Assembly: GCF_001540865.1 (NCBI RefSeq) | Contig: NC_033627.1 | Span: 3,662,634 to 3,726,633 of the forward strand | Direction of reading: 5' to 3' | Length of the DNA: 64,000 bases | Origin: Ananas comosus | Lineage: Eukaryota > Streptophyta > Magnoliopsida > Poales > Bromeliaceae | Part shown: in pieces, positions 33,272 through 46,125 of the stretch | How the letters are laid out: each line of letters opens with the position of its first letter | Position numbering within the stretch: position 1 is the first letter of the stretch | Notes under the pieces: model-generated | Databases searched by the model: none | Told to the model about the DNA's origin: nothing | What the model saw: the letters and a program-made list of their open reading frames with translations, nothing else | Program-made: the position numbers and the translations under genes

Positions 33272-36200
33272 ATGGCGGCGGTGATGTGCTCTCCGTTCGC
33301 CGCCGCCGCGCGCCGCGCGCCGTCGCAGCGGCGGCGGCGGGAGGGAGCCGCAGTTTTCGTTTGGTGGGGGGAAGGAGGAGAGGAGGATAACGAGCGTGTC
33401 GAACCCGCTGGTGAAGCACTGTGTGAGGCTCCGCCTCAGCTCCTCCTACCGCCGCTCCTCCCCGTCCTTCTCCTCGTCGGCCTCACCCCCATCTTGTACG
33501 TCCCTCATGCCCTAACACTCCCCCCACATCTCTCTCTTTTAGAGCTTTTTCGACAAGCACCACCTGTTTGATTAATTTCTCCAAATTTTTGGAACCGCAA
33601 TGTGTCTCTAAACCTCTCTCTCTCTCTCTCTCTCTCTCGTATACATTAAATTCTGTTTTTTTTTTTTTTTAAAATTTATGAAAGGGCCGTTGAGCAGAGC
33701 TTTTTTCGACATGCCCACCACATGTTTGATTAAATTCCCCCAATTTTTGGAACCCGCAAATTCTTGCTCTCTCTCTCCCTCTCTCTCTCCCTCTCTCTCC
33801 GATACTATTAAATTCTATTTTTTTTAAAATGAAAGCGCCGTTGAGCAGAGCTTTTTCGACATGCTCGCCACTTTGATTAAATCCCCCGAAATTTTAGAAC
33901 CCGCAATGTGCTCTAAACCTCTCTCTCTCTCTTTCTCTCACTCTCTTCTGTTAAATTCTGAATTTTTGTGATTGATAGAAGCGCCGAGGTGCCGTTGGAT
34001 AGAGCTTTTTCGACATGCCACCACCTGTTTGATTAAATTCCCCCAATTTTAGAACCCGCTATGTGTATGTAAAACTATCTATCTTTCTCTCCTCTCTACT
34101 ATTAAACTTTAAATTTTTCTGATTGATAGAAGCGCATTGAATAGTGCTTTTCAGCAAGCCACTAACTGTTTGATTAAAGTCCCTCACATTTTGCAACCCA
34201 CAATGGTTCTGTAAAACTCTAAAATTTAAAAAAAAGGCTCAATTTGAACTTTTGCTATTCTCCTTGGCGAAAAGTTGAAGCTTTTGTTGGATGGAAAGAG
34301 GAGAAAAATAAAAGGAGAGAAAAGAGAGGAAAAGAAAAAAGTAATTTTCTCTTGCCTTGGTTGGATAACTTGAAGAAGAAGAGAAAGTATCACTCCTCCC
34401 CCCTCTCTCTTTCGCCATCAAATCTGAATTTTAATGATTAATAGAAGCGCTGTTGAGTAGGCTTTCCAGAAGCCAACACTTGTTGATTAAATTCCTCCAG
34501 ATTTTGGGAATGTCACCCGAGACTGCCCAATTTTGGGCCACTCGGGCACGCGCCCTGACCCACCAAACAGACAAGACCTTCCCTGCTCAAATGAAGCGGT
34601 AACATATATCAACCTATACATTCATACATGATAGGTGTACAAGCAATATTAGAGTGCACTAATAAACTGAACATTCAACTTTAAACATATAAAGTTCTAC
34701 AACTACTTGAAACATTGAACTAAATGAAGTTTCATTAAGTTTACATCATTTTATTCCCAAAATATTATAAGTCTCTTTCTTGTTACAAAAAGGGGTACAT
34801 TAGACCTCGCTAGGTCCTCTACTCCGTGACGCTCTTGCCGCGGTCACGTACCTCGTTGGTGGTGCTAGGATCTGAAAAGGAGTAAACCACATGGAGTAAG
34901 ATGGAACCTGCAATGTGTGTGTAAACCCTTAAAATTTGAAGAAAAAATGTTCAATTTGATGAACCCTTTTGCTTCTATCTTCAGTGGAAAAAATAAAGGA
35001 GATAAAAAAAGATAAAAGAAAATAATTTTTATCTCGTGTTTTTTGGACAATTGGAAGAAAGGAAGAGAAAATAACATTTGCTCCCTTTCTCTCAACTTTC
35101 GGAGATAAAATGCTGAAGTATCACCGAAAACATATTAAGCAACCTCAAAGATACTCTGAATTACTCTGGTTGATGTTAAATCTTTTTGGTTATTATTCTT
35201 GCTCCTTATCTAGGGTTTGTTTGGTATGAGGGTTATTTTAATCTATTGGACAAAAAGGAGTTGGAGAAAAAGCAATGTGCTTCTGCCTTTTCTAGTGGGA
35301 TTGTAGAAATTATATCCTAATTGAATCATTGTGATCTATACAACGTAATATTTATCGTAGCAGCAAGCGGAATATTTTTCTATTGCACTTTCTCACCATA
35401 TAGAACAAATCCTTTTCGCAATCCTAAATGGAGCCTAAGGCTTTCTCGATCTAAAACTAGCAGATTGCCAAGTTGGTTGGTACTGTAGCCTTGGACCACT
35501 ATATACTATCATACCACTTGCCAATGCATGATGAACATGAAAAGGCTCTTTATTGGCACATCCATGCACCGCAAGTAAATCTATGATCTAAGTCTTAAGT
35601 AGGATATATAGAAGTGGACCAATTATAGACAGATGATGTGGGGTTCTCGTCTCAAGATTTTCCATGCTCCTTGTGCGCTACTATGAACATTTACAAAGCT
35701 TCTAGCTCTGAAATGATGTCTAATATTATAACATTTGCATTAAAGTTTGTATCCTCTTGATCATCAATATTCCTCAATATCCTTCTGAAAAAAACTAAAA
35801 ATTTCACTAAAGTGCAGGGAGATACTCAGATTCTGGAAATTGAAGGACCGTGAGTCCTCTATAGTGGATTGTTTGTTTCTGTTAGATGGTGGCGAGGCTT
35901 CTGGAGGACTCGATGATTATTCAAATTCTGTTGTGTACACAAATCCTACTGTTATGAAGAAACTTTCTGGAATGCAATCTGTTGACTCGACTGAAGCAAT
36001 TGCTGTTATGAAGATGCCTAAGAGCTTCTATGACCTCGAAAGTGATCGAGAAGAAATGGCCTTTCTTAGCTCGTTCAATTCTCCTTATCGTATCTTAGTC
36101 CTCGATGGAATTCAGGTGCAAATCATAAGAGTATCGCTGGAATAGTTTCAGCCTACCACAATATATTTATTTTGCTGATTAATCTGTAGAAGTAATTGCA

Positions 36201-37526
36201 AGAGCTATGTAGCAAGAAATATAATGTTTTCTCCGAATGTTTTGATGCATGAGAACTCTTCCAATCAATATATGTAGTAAAGCAAAGGTGTCCTAGCCTT
36301 TTTCTCTCCTGAAAGGTATTTGAAAATTAATATGCTGTTTTATTCATGCAACTCATCTCTAATATTACTAGCTCTTTTTTTTCCAATTTTATTTAGCATA
36401 AATTGGTCAGGAGAAGGCTGCAGCGAAATTTCATTCTTGTCAGCCTGTAATGCCCCAATCTTGAAATCTAGTGATTCTTCTTCTTCTTTGCCGAAAGTCA
36501 TAATCACGAGCTCAATTACTATTATTCTCCTTGTGTTTGCCATTAATCTTGAGTCTGCTTTCAAATTATGCATTTTATATATTTAAATTTTAGCAACATT
36601 AATATATTGCATAATTTATTTGCAGGACCCTGGCAATCTTGGCACATTGATACGAACAGCTTGTGCTTTCAATTGGGTATAATATTCACTTCCTAGTTTC
36701 TCCTCGTTTAGACTGAATTTTTTAAATATGTAAGTTGACTTAAATATGTATATGTAAGCATTCAACATCATGGATGCTTTTGTTTTCCCCCTTCAAACAA
36801 CTGATTTTCACATAAAATACTATTTTTTGTTTCAAAATTCTTGAAAAAATCTCGAATCCTTCACAATATTTTTTTATCTTTCCACAATTTACAGTAGGCC
36901 GGTAAAAAGTTACTAACAACATGTTTCAATCTTTACCGCCGGAAGAAACGTAGTTATTAGAAGTTTGTCAATTATTACATAAGATCTTGCTAAAAGTTTC
37001 TTACTGCCCGGAGATAAGAATTTCACCATCATTTGTTTGCAATGTTCTCTCAGTAATTGTCTTCTCTATGGTTCCCTAGCATTCTTCTTCAGGTTTAAAT
37101 TAACTCAGTTTTCCAAATGTCATGCAGGATGGCATCTATCTTCTTCCTGGTTGCTGTGATCCTTTTAATGAGAAAGCTCTTCGAGCAGCTCGTGGAGCCT
37201 CTTTTCAGCTCCCTATTGTCTCTGGCAACTGGTCTCATCTAATGACTTTAAAAACCGAATTTGATATGAAGATGTTGGCAGGTCATCCGGAAAATAATGA
37301 TGATGGTTCTAAGAGTATTTCCCTGCTATCTCAAGAACTAGCAGATACATTTGCCGGTAAGCCTCTGTGCTTGGTTTTAGGCAGTGAGGGCAACGGCCTG
37401 TCCAAAGAAACCTTAGAAAACTGTGATCTAGTCAGCATTCCTATGGAAGGTATGTTCGAATCGCTTAATGTTTCAGTTGCCGGTGGCATCTTCTTGTTTA
37501 TGTTACGGCCTGTACATGAAAGATAG
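33272..37526 (+). CDS. SpoU/TrmH-family RNA 2'-O-methyltransferase, probably plastid-targeted
   Basis: Exons 33272-33495, 35818-36115, 36626-36676 and 37128-37526 give 323 aa in one open frame. The C-terminal SPOUT knot domain has all three motifs: [15 protein letters not shown] (175-189), LGSEGNGLS (275-283) and [18 protein letters not shown] (294-311), for SAM-dependent ribose methylation of rRNA or tRNA. The N-terminal half is the substrate-binding domain ([17 protein letters not shown]). The Ala/Arg-rich start suggests a transit peptide. Exon 1 is odd: 33384-33461 carries the conserved [17 protein letters not shown] segment in the frame one base later than the ATG frame, and the ATG frame resumes with [11 protein letters not shown] at 33464. 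Gene or read error is undecided. Intron 1 is 2.3 kb and holds a tandem array. The exact RNA target is unknown. Confidence 0.85.
33541..34515 (+). repeat. Tandem array of about 150-bp units in SpoU intron 1
   Basis: Units carry AGAGCTTTTTCGACATGCC, then TGTTTGATTAAATTCCCCC, then GGAACCCGCAATGTG and a CT-rich tail. They start near 33541, 33697, 33847, 34001, 34144 and 34458, so the period is about 143-156 bp until a larger spacer before the last. CT tracts differ in length between units. Divergence rises to the right. Confidence 0.9.
34512..34900. repeat. Inserted segment in SpoU intron 1, LTR-like
   Basis: It starts TGTCACCCGAGACTGCCC within the last tandem unit. The unit's continuation (GGAACCTGCAATGTGTGT) resumes at about 34903. 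The segment is unlike the flanks and includes ATCTGAAAAGGAGTAAACC, phrasing common in gypsy LTRs. No clean target duplication was found. 34920-35095 repeats 34220-34400 in diverged form. Confidence 0.4.
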
Positions 37527-40263
37527 TACATTTAATGAGTTTTGAATTTCTCTTTCCATATCTTAATTTGTTTATAAAGGCCTACTGATTATATGTTCTA
37601 CATGTTACTTGTTAGTAAGGAAATTTATTTCACAGAATATCGAAAGAAATTTGTGCTTAAATCGTTGGATTACGCTGTATTGTGTATAAACAGCGAATCC
37701 AAATTCAAGCCATGAGGAACTAGTATGAAGCAGATTAGATTATGCCAATATAATTTTAGGTTGTAGAATCTGCTCATTTATTTCCGTGCTGTTATGCGAC
37801 AATGGTATTGGAAGTAAAACCACACTTTAGTTCTATCTTTAGTTTAACTAGTTAGAAGTTCAATTGATTCTTAACCTATAAGAAAGTTCCGTTTCTATTA
37901 TCCACATCAATTTATTTCCGAGTAAACAATACAATATGCTGATACCTGCACTTATTGTTAACCAATAACATATATCCATCTTAGAAGAGCTATATTATGA
38001 GTAGTAACAAGTTAAAGGCCCATCTCATTACTAGTACTAACAGACTAGTTGGGTTATACGTATTGCATTAAAGCTGCGCTCAAAATATGCTAACATGCTC
38101 AATATGGGGGCCAGTTAGTCGTGCATATCATGTGTTAACCCATTCTAAGCCTACATACATTCGATTTACCATATAGATGTGTATTGGGAGGAGATTAGGG
38201 ACCTGTGAATGTTCTCGATGAGAACGTTGGGTTTTCAACTGTGGGAGTATATCGTGGCCTAAATAGTCGCACATTAGAATATGATCGGAATATGCTTAGC
38301 TATTGAGGGACTAGAAAGCTATAACTGGTAACCTTCTTTTAGATTTTCCACCACACGAGTAGCATCTTGTTTACCTCTGTCGCTATTACTAACGTACTAG
38401 TTAAGTTTTACACTCTATCCTGCTTTCCATGCTCTTCATTCTGACCACAAATCCATTATCCGCCGGCTCCGCCATCATTTTCTACTGCCACTATGCAGGC
38501 TCAATCATCTTTGTAATGCATGTTTCACATGCCTCATCTTCTAGGAATGCTGACATAATGATACATTATTGTTTAGAATTTAGGATTAAGACCTTTGATA
38601 GTGTCATAAACACGCGACAACAAACCAAAATCAATAGGCTGTAAAAGTATATCTTTCAAACCACTTAGATAAAAGCCTATCTAACTGATGAAGTCAATTG
38701 ATTTTGATGGTTTCGTTTTACTTGCATCGATAATTTAGTCCCTTTCAAATTAGAACCCCGTCAAACAAGTGCATACATAAAAGGTAGGAAGATTAGGTAT
38801 TTTCTTTTGCTATTCTGCTTGGTTGAGTTGAACTATAGTCAACAAGAAAACAAATATCATAAGAAGTGGGTCTCAGATACTCGGAACCACGTGTTTTCTC
38901 GGTACGAAACTTCCGGAGTTAGTGGCTGTTAGATAAGATGAAGATTCTCATGCACATGAATCATTTGTGGGAATTGTTGGCGAGGCTTTCATGTCGGTTG
39001 TCTCTTAAAACATCATGAATAATAGCTGCAGAAGAAATGTAACATTTTAAGTTTTGATGTTTCCATGATTAGTAATTATCAGTGCTTACTAGAATAGCAT
39101 GAATTGAAGGGCTTTTCTCGTTTTGTGCTTGGTGTTGAAGTATGGACCTATAAAATGAAATTTGTCAAAAAAAATGGAAACATTGAGATAAGTATGGAGA
39201 TCCTAAGGGTTCATGAGATAAATATGGAGATTTTGAAAATAAAAGATATGGTGATATGATGCTAAAAAAAGTAAAAAATGGTTTTACATGGAACTTCCAA
39301 GCTTTTTATGGTTTAAGATAAGGTGTTAGTGGTGCACTTGTACTCTTACTTTAATTTCTTGGTGGTTTTCTGATCTATATATTCCACTTTTGGTGATGAT
39401 TCATGAACTTCATGTTTTTCAGTTTTTTTTTTTTTTTTTTTTGTTTAAAATGAAAAGAATGGCACAATTAGTGTGCTTTTTAGCATCACTCACATTCTAT
39501 CTTTGTTTTTTTTCCCTTTAATTAGCAACTTATCTATTTTCAAAAGAATAAAGAAACAAAAAGTTACTATTGAATTTTGTTTCTTTTTTTTTTCCTAAAC
39601 AAAACAACAAATGTAAATAGAGAATTTTGCGAATCATCCAGCAAAGTAAATTTGTAGAAAATGATTTATAAGTGACTTAACCATGCATCAATAAGGGAAA
39701 AACAAAAACGCGAGCAAAAATATAATTAATTCATAGTTCACGTGGTTTTAAAAAAGTATATATAAAAAAGACATGAGATAGGCACAAGGCTTAATTAGGT
39801 GCTCAATGTAGGGCAAGTTGTTTCTTGTATCAAGAATTTTTCTTTTTATTTTTCAAAAAATGTTAAAATGTTCTAGGACCCCTCAGCTATTGGATATTTT
39901 GAAATAGGCCCCTTACACTATCTTTTAACTTTTGAAATTTTTTATTTGAGCTATTTTGGTTAATTAAATAAAAAACTTTTGTTAAATTTAATAGTTTTAC
40001 TAGCTAGTAGTTGTTAATTATTTTAGCTTCTATATGCAAATAAATGACTAAATTTATAAATTAGAGGGAATTATTAATGAATTTGATAAAGTTTTTTATG
40101 TGATCGACTAAAATCATTCGAATGGTTGAAATTAAAAGTTTTAGGAAATATGAGTAAAATAAATGAAGTCATGGGGCCATTTTAAAATGAATTATAGTTC
40201 AAAGGGTCTTCATACACTTTTACCATATATATGTTTCTGTTTATTGCTTGCTTGATCCTTTGT
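37527..40263. other. Gene-poor stretch 3' of the SpoU gene
   Basis: The first 200 bases may be 3' UTR. 37750-39400 is unremarkable unique-looking AT-rich DNA. About 39870-40215 has AGGACCCCTCAGCTATTGG on the left and ATAGTTCAAAGGGTC on the right, a likely worn MITE. No coding potential seen. Confidence 0.5.
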
Positions 40264-40432
40264 TGCATTTAGTGCGGGCAATTCAGCTTGCTATTCGCGA
40301 GCCAGCTCGTATTCAGCTCGAAATGAGCTTGAGATTGATTACTCATTTAATAAACGTGTCAAACATGAGCTAATATTTTCAGCTCGAAATCTTAACGAGC
40401 TGAGATCAGCTCGCTCGTGTTCAGATCGCTCT
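40264..40432. repeat. Fragment of a GAGCTCG-rich MITE
   Basis: Phrases CAGCTCGAAATGAGCTTGAG and AATCTTAACGAGCTGAG match, in opposite orientation, the fuller copy at about 41294-41730. It is cut on the right by the element at 40435. Confidence 0.6.
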
Positions 40433-40434
40433 TA

Positions 40435-40846
40435 GGGACCGTTTGGTTGCATGTAGTTGCAACTGTACGGCAGTTGTAACTGTATGGAAATACAAATTCT
40501 ATATTTGATTTGATGTATTTAACTCCAATTGCTGCAGTAGGAACTGTAAGAAGAGGTCCAACTGTAGCAGTTGAAGAGAATAACTTTAAACAAAAAGTAA
40601 GCTTACCTCCTTACTTATTTTTTAAACAAAAAATAAATTTTTTTACAGCGAAGATAATCTTACCATCATATATATAAAATGATAAAATTTTAAAAGTCAT
40701 TTCTCAACTGCATGTAACAAAATAAATTATTTCTAGTTGCAGAACTTTCTACTACATCGAATCAAACAAGATACATAAAGTTGCTACAGACTATATTTCT
40801 AATTACATGCGTTTTTACTGTAATTATATCTAACCAAACGGCCCCT
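40435..40846. mobile_element. MITE with GGRCCGTTTGGTT ends
   Basis: The left end GGGACCGTTTGGTTGCATG and right end CTAACCAAACGGCCCCT are inverted repeats. The interior has TTGCAACTGTA-type inverted phrases. No target duplication could be read, so hAT or Harbinger origin is open. Confidence 0.7.
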
Positions 40847-41293
40847 CAGTTGCCTTACAACTTGTATAACTTGCATGTAGATGAGCCCACACTACTAAAT
40901 AGAAGGGTGGTGTGTTAGGTTAGGTTGCCCACCTATTTGTTTAGTTAGATATATAGAGGTGATTAAAATACACCAAAGCAACCAAGCCAATATAAAGTGG
41001 CCACCAAGCAAGAAGAAACAATGGAAGGGGTTTGTTGGTTTCACTGATGGTTATGGAATTTGGCCAGTAGGATCATTCAAGCTGCTGTAGAAAGTGCCAT
41101 CTCATGTCCTTTTTTTCTTTTTTTCTTTTTTTTTTAAAGTTGTCTTCACGTACTTTCCAGAACCCCCGGGCTCGAACCTTTATTTTTCTGACCAAATATT
41201 TATACGGAAATTCAAATTTTCGTCCTCAGAAATAGTACTTCGGATGATAACAGATCACTGTGGTAAGTATGATCTTTGGTGCTGCACAAAATA

Positions 41294-41730
41294 GGACTGC
41301 CAACGGGTTGAACATGAGCTGATTCAGTAAAATATCGAGCTGAAAAATTCAGCTCTGATTTATTTATTAATGAATCAAATACGGACTGAAGTATGAATAA
41401 TAAGTTAGATTGTCAGACCTATTTGCTACTGGATGAAATGCTTAAAAATATTAAAATATTAGAATCTCAATCCAATAATTAAAATTCATAAAATATATGT
41501 GTCTTTATATTTGGATTGACCTAAAATCCAAATAGTAGTAAAATTTGTAATATATATATATATATTCAAGTAGCAAGCTAGATTCTAACTTGTGTTCGGC
41601 TCGTTAAGATTTCGAGCTAAAAAATTGAGCTCGCGTTTAACTTGTTTATTAAAAGAATAATCGATCTCAAGCTCATTTCTAGCTGAATAAGAGTTGGTTC
41701 ACAAAGAGCGAATATGATTATCAGCCCTAG
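41294..41730. mobile_element. GAGCTCG-rich MITE
   Basis: The left part (GGACTGCCAACGGGTTGAAC, GATTCAGTAAAATATCGAGC) and right part (GGCTCGTTAAGATTTCGAGC, GATTATCAGCCCTAG) are weakly inverted. A TA microsatellite lies at 41549-41565. Confidence 0.5.
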
Positions 41731-43314
41731 TGCAAAGTAACAGAGAGAGGCTAGATCACACCTAAAATTTTTACTCATTCTACACGCGCAGCGCGCGTGC
41801 TACATCAGTTTTACCATAGGTGAATGAGAGGGGTTCCTTAGTTGTGTAAATTTTAGTAAAGAGTGATATAGTGAATACCTTCATTGGAATATCTTTATCT
41901 TTTTGGGGCAAAATCTGATAAAATTTGGACTGGGAATAACTTAAGATCCACAGTAACATATTCAAATTGTCTTTGGGGTCAGCTTTTGGTCTAAAGTTGA
42001 TTCAAAATTAATCTGCTAGACTTTGATTTTCCATTCGAATTTCATGTCAAATTTAGCTTGAAATGTGGTCAAAATCCATTAGATCTAATCCCATTCATTA
42101 GTGTCCTTTTATTGATTTTTTTTTCTTTAATTTTCTTGGAAATGGAAGTAGAAATATCCATTTTGGCTTCCTTGAAATTAGACCCAATGATGTCACAAGC
42201 TAAGAATGGAAGTAGAAATAGTGTAGGTCAATTTGCATAAAAAAATCTATTAATTTTATTTTTTTGTAAAATTGAAGTTTTTTTTGGAATTTAGATTTTT
42301 AGAAATCTAGCCAAAATATTTTTATTTCTCTCTCGCCCCACCACCGTCCCAACCAACTGTTCAATCATTAAAATTAAAATGTTAATGATTTGACAAAGTT
42401 AACATCTTTTTAAAATATTTTGTCTTATTTATTTTTCAATTTTATCCATTTTTTTAAGATCACACGATTATTTATAAAATAAGTATTTTAACAAAATTAT
42501 TAAATTTGACTTCAAATTATCACCAATTTAGAGATCTTGATGTAGCCAATTTAGCGTTTGAGTTCCTGAAAAAGTGCGACTTAATCAAGATGAGCTGAAA
42601 ATTTTATTAAGTCTGGTAATTTTTACAATCGGTATGAGAAACATTTTAAACGGTCATAATTTTTCGCTAATAAGTGTCTAAATTTCAGCTGCAACTTTAA
42701 TTCAGAAAATACTTTTTAAAATTTACACATCAAAGAGGGAAGCCATTCCGGTCAAGTTTGAGACCTAAATTCAAGTGTTTAGGCCGTCATTTTTTGCATT
42801 TTTATGTTATTTTTGAAAAATTATGTATTTTTTTTTTTATTTTGAGTCTGATTATTTGATTATTTCTGATCGGATTAGGTGTAGAGATGTATTAGAATTT
42901 ATTATCTTCGTTTATAAGAGAATTCGGATATGGACCCTATAAAAAGATGTAGCTTTCAGTTAATATAATTAAATTTTTAGAGTCAAATAATAATGTATTT
43001 CGTCGTTGTCGATGAATTGATTCTTCGTATGTTTCTCCTTTTTCATTCTTGTTTTTTTTTTTTTTTTTCTGTCTTAGGCCTGCGTCAGATCTTATTTTAA
43101 ATTGGATGCGCAAAAACGTAGTCCTCCATGCTGACAAAAGCACTCAAATTCAATTCTTTCTTTTATGCATGAAACAATCCATGCTCACCAAAAGCAAAAG
43201 TTCAACTCTTTCTATCCCATTTGTAAACAATATTATCATTGGCTTTTTTCAAACAATATAAAACAGTGTCTTTAATTTGCTATTATTTTAATTATTACAT
43301 CTTTGGGTTAATTT
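41731..43314. other. AT-rich stretch with a possible solo LTR
   Basis: 42500-42990 reads like an LTR: CCTATAAAAAGATGTAGC near 42930 would be the TATA box. Edges cannot be fixed. CACGCGCAGCGCGCGTG near 41790 is a short perfect palindrome. No genes. Confidence 0.35.
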
Positions 43315-43678
43315 TGTACTGATCTCTACAAATACAGTAAATGATAAATATATTTTTACAAGATTTAATTTTCATATGTCGTCTGTCTCTATAAAAGTTC
43401 TAATATTTTCAAATATGACTCTTTAGTTTGTTACCGCTAAAGAATCATTTATATTTTCAATTTTGTCATCATAAATATGTCCCTTTAAAAAATATAACAA
43501 TATAATATAAGAAGAATAAAAATATAAAAAACTAACAAAGATTAAATATTTAATCTATGGTTAACTAAATTTTTCTAACGGATTCTAACGACAGGAATAT
43601 ATTTGAAAATATCAGAATTTTTGCATGGACAATAAATGAAAGATGATCTTTGTAAGCAGAGCGGCATAAAATTAACCC
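43315..43678. mobile_element. Mutator-like MITE, GGGTTAAT family
   Basis: The ends GGGTTAATTTTGTACTGATC and CATAAAATTAACCC are inverted. Flanks TACATCTTT and TTTATCTTT agree at 7 of 9 bases, a worn 9-bp duplication. It shares ATTCTAACGACAGGAATATA with 50268-50676. Confidence 0.75.
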
Positions 43679-44070
43679 TTTATCTTTTTAACTTTTTTTT
43701 AAAAAAAATAATCTAAAACCAATTCTGCGTCCAGCACAAGTTGAGCAGTCGCTGATTTATTTCCGCGTTAGCAATTGCTGCTGCTGCGTCGTGTTCCCAT
43801 TAATTTAATTTAATTTAATCAATCATATGCTTAGTGCATGATGCGGATTAAGACACTAGAGTTCAAATTTTATATAAAATTAATCCTTTTTAAAAAAATT
43901 GTATTTGTTCAATGAGGTGAGAGACACGTCTTATATTTTCTCTTTGATTGGGATCACCCAATCAAGGAGAGTTTTGACTTCAAGTAAAAAACCTCTCCAA
44001 TTTTGGCAAGTTTGGTTGTTAAAATAAATTATCTAATACTAGCTAGTTCTTTTTTTTTTTTTTTTTTTGG

Positions 44071-44415
44071 GGAAAACTTTAAAAAACTCCAGTGGTTTCG
44101 TAGTTTTTCACTTTGTCCCCCTGTGGTTTAAATGTATCAATTTGCCTCCCTGTGGTTTCTTTTTTCTCTTTTTTCTTATCAATTTTTTTTTTTATCTATC
44201 CAGTGATAAAGTTAATTTAAAGGGTACCAAAGTAAATATTTGATAAATTTAAATGGGTATTTAAAGTTTTTTGTATATAATTTAATAAAATATTAACGAA
44301 AAAACTACCGAAAAAATAAAAATGAAACCACATTGAGGCAATTAGAAACATTTTAAACCACAAGGGGATAAAGTGCGAAACTATGAAACTACAGGGGAGT
44401 TTTTGAAGTTTTTTC
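44071..44415. mobile_element. CTGTGGTTTC-family MITE
   Basis: The left end GGGGAAAACTTTAAAAAACTCC and right end GGGAGTTTTTGAAGTTTTTT are inverted. Confidence 0.75.
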
Positions 44416-44697
44416 TTTTTTTTTTCCTACGATTATAAGGTGCCGATCCAATTATACACATAGTAATGGTAACGATTCAATCCACTTGTATTAATAAGTC
44501 GTTTAAAATTAAATCAATGGCCAAAATTATATAATCTTATTTATAAATTATTAATGTGATAGCCGAGTGTACCACTTCCATACTCTTCTTCTCTTCCGGA
44601 TGATTTAATGTGGAATGTAGTAAGATGTCACAAAAAATAAAAAATGAGCTAAAAATTTTCCAAAATTTTAGGCCCTCCCATTTAATACTTAATAAAG

Positions 44698-45280
44698 TGT
44701 GCCGCCCCAGTTTTTCAAATGATCACTCATTTTAGGATTATTCTAGTGTTAACGCGCTTAACTCTCTTAATCTTTTGAAATTAGTCACTGTCCAAAATAT
44801 TATAGCCGGTTTAAAAATTTTAGCTCTATTATATCTATGCTATAGCTGGGTTAAGAGTTATAGCACTATCTGGGATCTCATACTTTCTTCTTTTTTAAGT
44901 TCTGACGTTCTCGATCGTCGGGCTCAGATTCACAAATACTAAACGATGCGAGACTTGTCTCGCCAGCTTTAAGTGATGTTGTGGAGAAGCCGCACTCTTC
45001 ATACAACCGTCATCGGTATAAGAGTCTCGCTCTTCCCACTATATAATTTGGCTCAGTCGAGACTCATCTTACATTTCCGGCTAGTAATTGGTTCTGATAC
45101 CAACTGTGGCCACCCAACTTCTCAGGAGGTCACCTATTTTAGGACTACTCTAGCACTAATACGCTTAATTCTCTTAACCTCTTGGACCTAGTCACCGTCC
45201 AAAATATTATAATCGGGTTAAGAATTTTAGCCTTATTATATATTATATTATATATTATATATAGACTACCGGGGGTCTCA
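44698..45280 (-). mobile_element. TRIM element with initiator-Met primer-binding site
   Basis: LTRs lie at 44698-44880 and 45105-45280 (about 180 bp). On the minus strand both start TGAGAyCCC and end GGyGG.CACA. Inside the right LTR is TGGTATCAGAACC at 45102-45090, a primer-binding site for initiator tRNA-Met. The purine tract AAAAAAGAAGAAAG lies just before the left LTR. The interior is about 220 bp and cannot encode gag or pol. This is the complete structure of a plant TRIM. Target duplication is not clear. Confidence 0.85.
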
Positions 45281-46125
45281 CGTTAAGGTTTTAAGAATTG
45301 TTTGAATATAAAATTAACTTTCTTTTTTTTTTTTTTACTTTTCGTCGTGCTAAATTGAAATTATACTTTTAATCCTCAAAGTATGAGACGTGAGGAACTT
45401 CCCTCTTCAAATTTAATTTTATTATAATTTATTAGTCAAATTTTAAATTGTTACAAATTAAATCACATATTCTAATTTTTTTTGACTAAATACCGGTGTG
45501 TCATTAATGTAAAAAATATGCCATAGACTTCTTTTCTAGAAAGTAAATCCGGATACACTATACCATAAGAAAGAAGGAATTTCTTACGGAATTCAAACTA
45601 AAATAATATATCTAGATATTAGGAATAAAAGTATGGGTAAAAATTCTTATTAGGATTTTAACCAAATTTTGAAATAATAATAATTAAGATACCAAATCAC
45701 TTTCACGTAATATGTCTATATTTAATTAATCAAATTAAACTATAAAATTTAAATTATAAAACTTTATAATAAATTAAAATTTAAAAAAATTAAATTTCGA
45801 CGAAGGACCAAGCGTAATTTAGCCTTTCTCCGGAGACTTTCCTGACTCAAGTTGGTTGGCTGTTGGAAAAGCAAAAAAGTGGGCCGTTTTTGTTAGGAAG
45901 CAAAGCCCCCAAAAAAAAAGAAAAAATAAAAGAAAAAGAAATGACACGGAGATTCTTCCACGTAAATCACTTTTCTTTTCTCTGTCTTCCTTTCTCTCTA
46001 TTCTTGCCCAAGCATGTCAACACGTCAAATTCGTCACAACTCCAGGTCTCAACCAATGAGCCACCGCCACGACATCTAAGGGGCCATCTGATTGGAGGTA
46101 ATTATGAATGCATTGTATTAAAAAT
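45281..46125. other. AT-rich intergenic stretch
   Basis: No gene or repeat that I can name. The open frames near 45860-46060 are A-rich and shadow a low-complexity run. Confidence 0.5.

Noticed and set aside
33541..34515. CRISPR array, suggested by regular repeats with spacers
   Set aside because: Units are 143-156 bp with CT tracts in a plant intron; not the short repeats and unique spacers of CRISPR.
41780..41800. Short palindrome CACGCGCAGCGCGCGTG as a regulatory hairpin
   Set aside because: Isolated, no promoter or gene nearby; could be chance.
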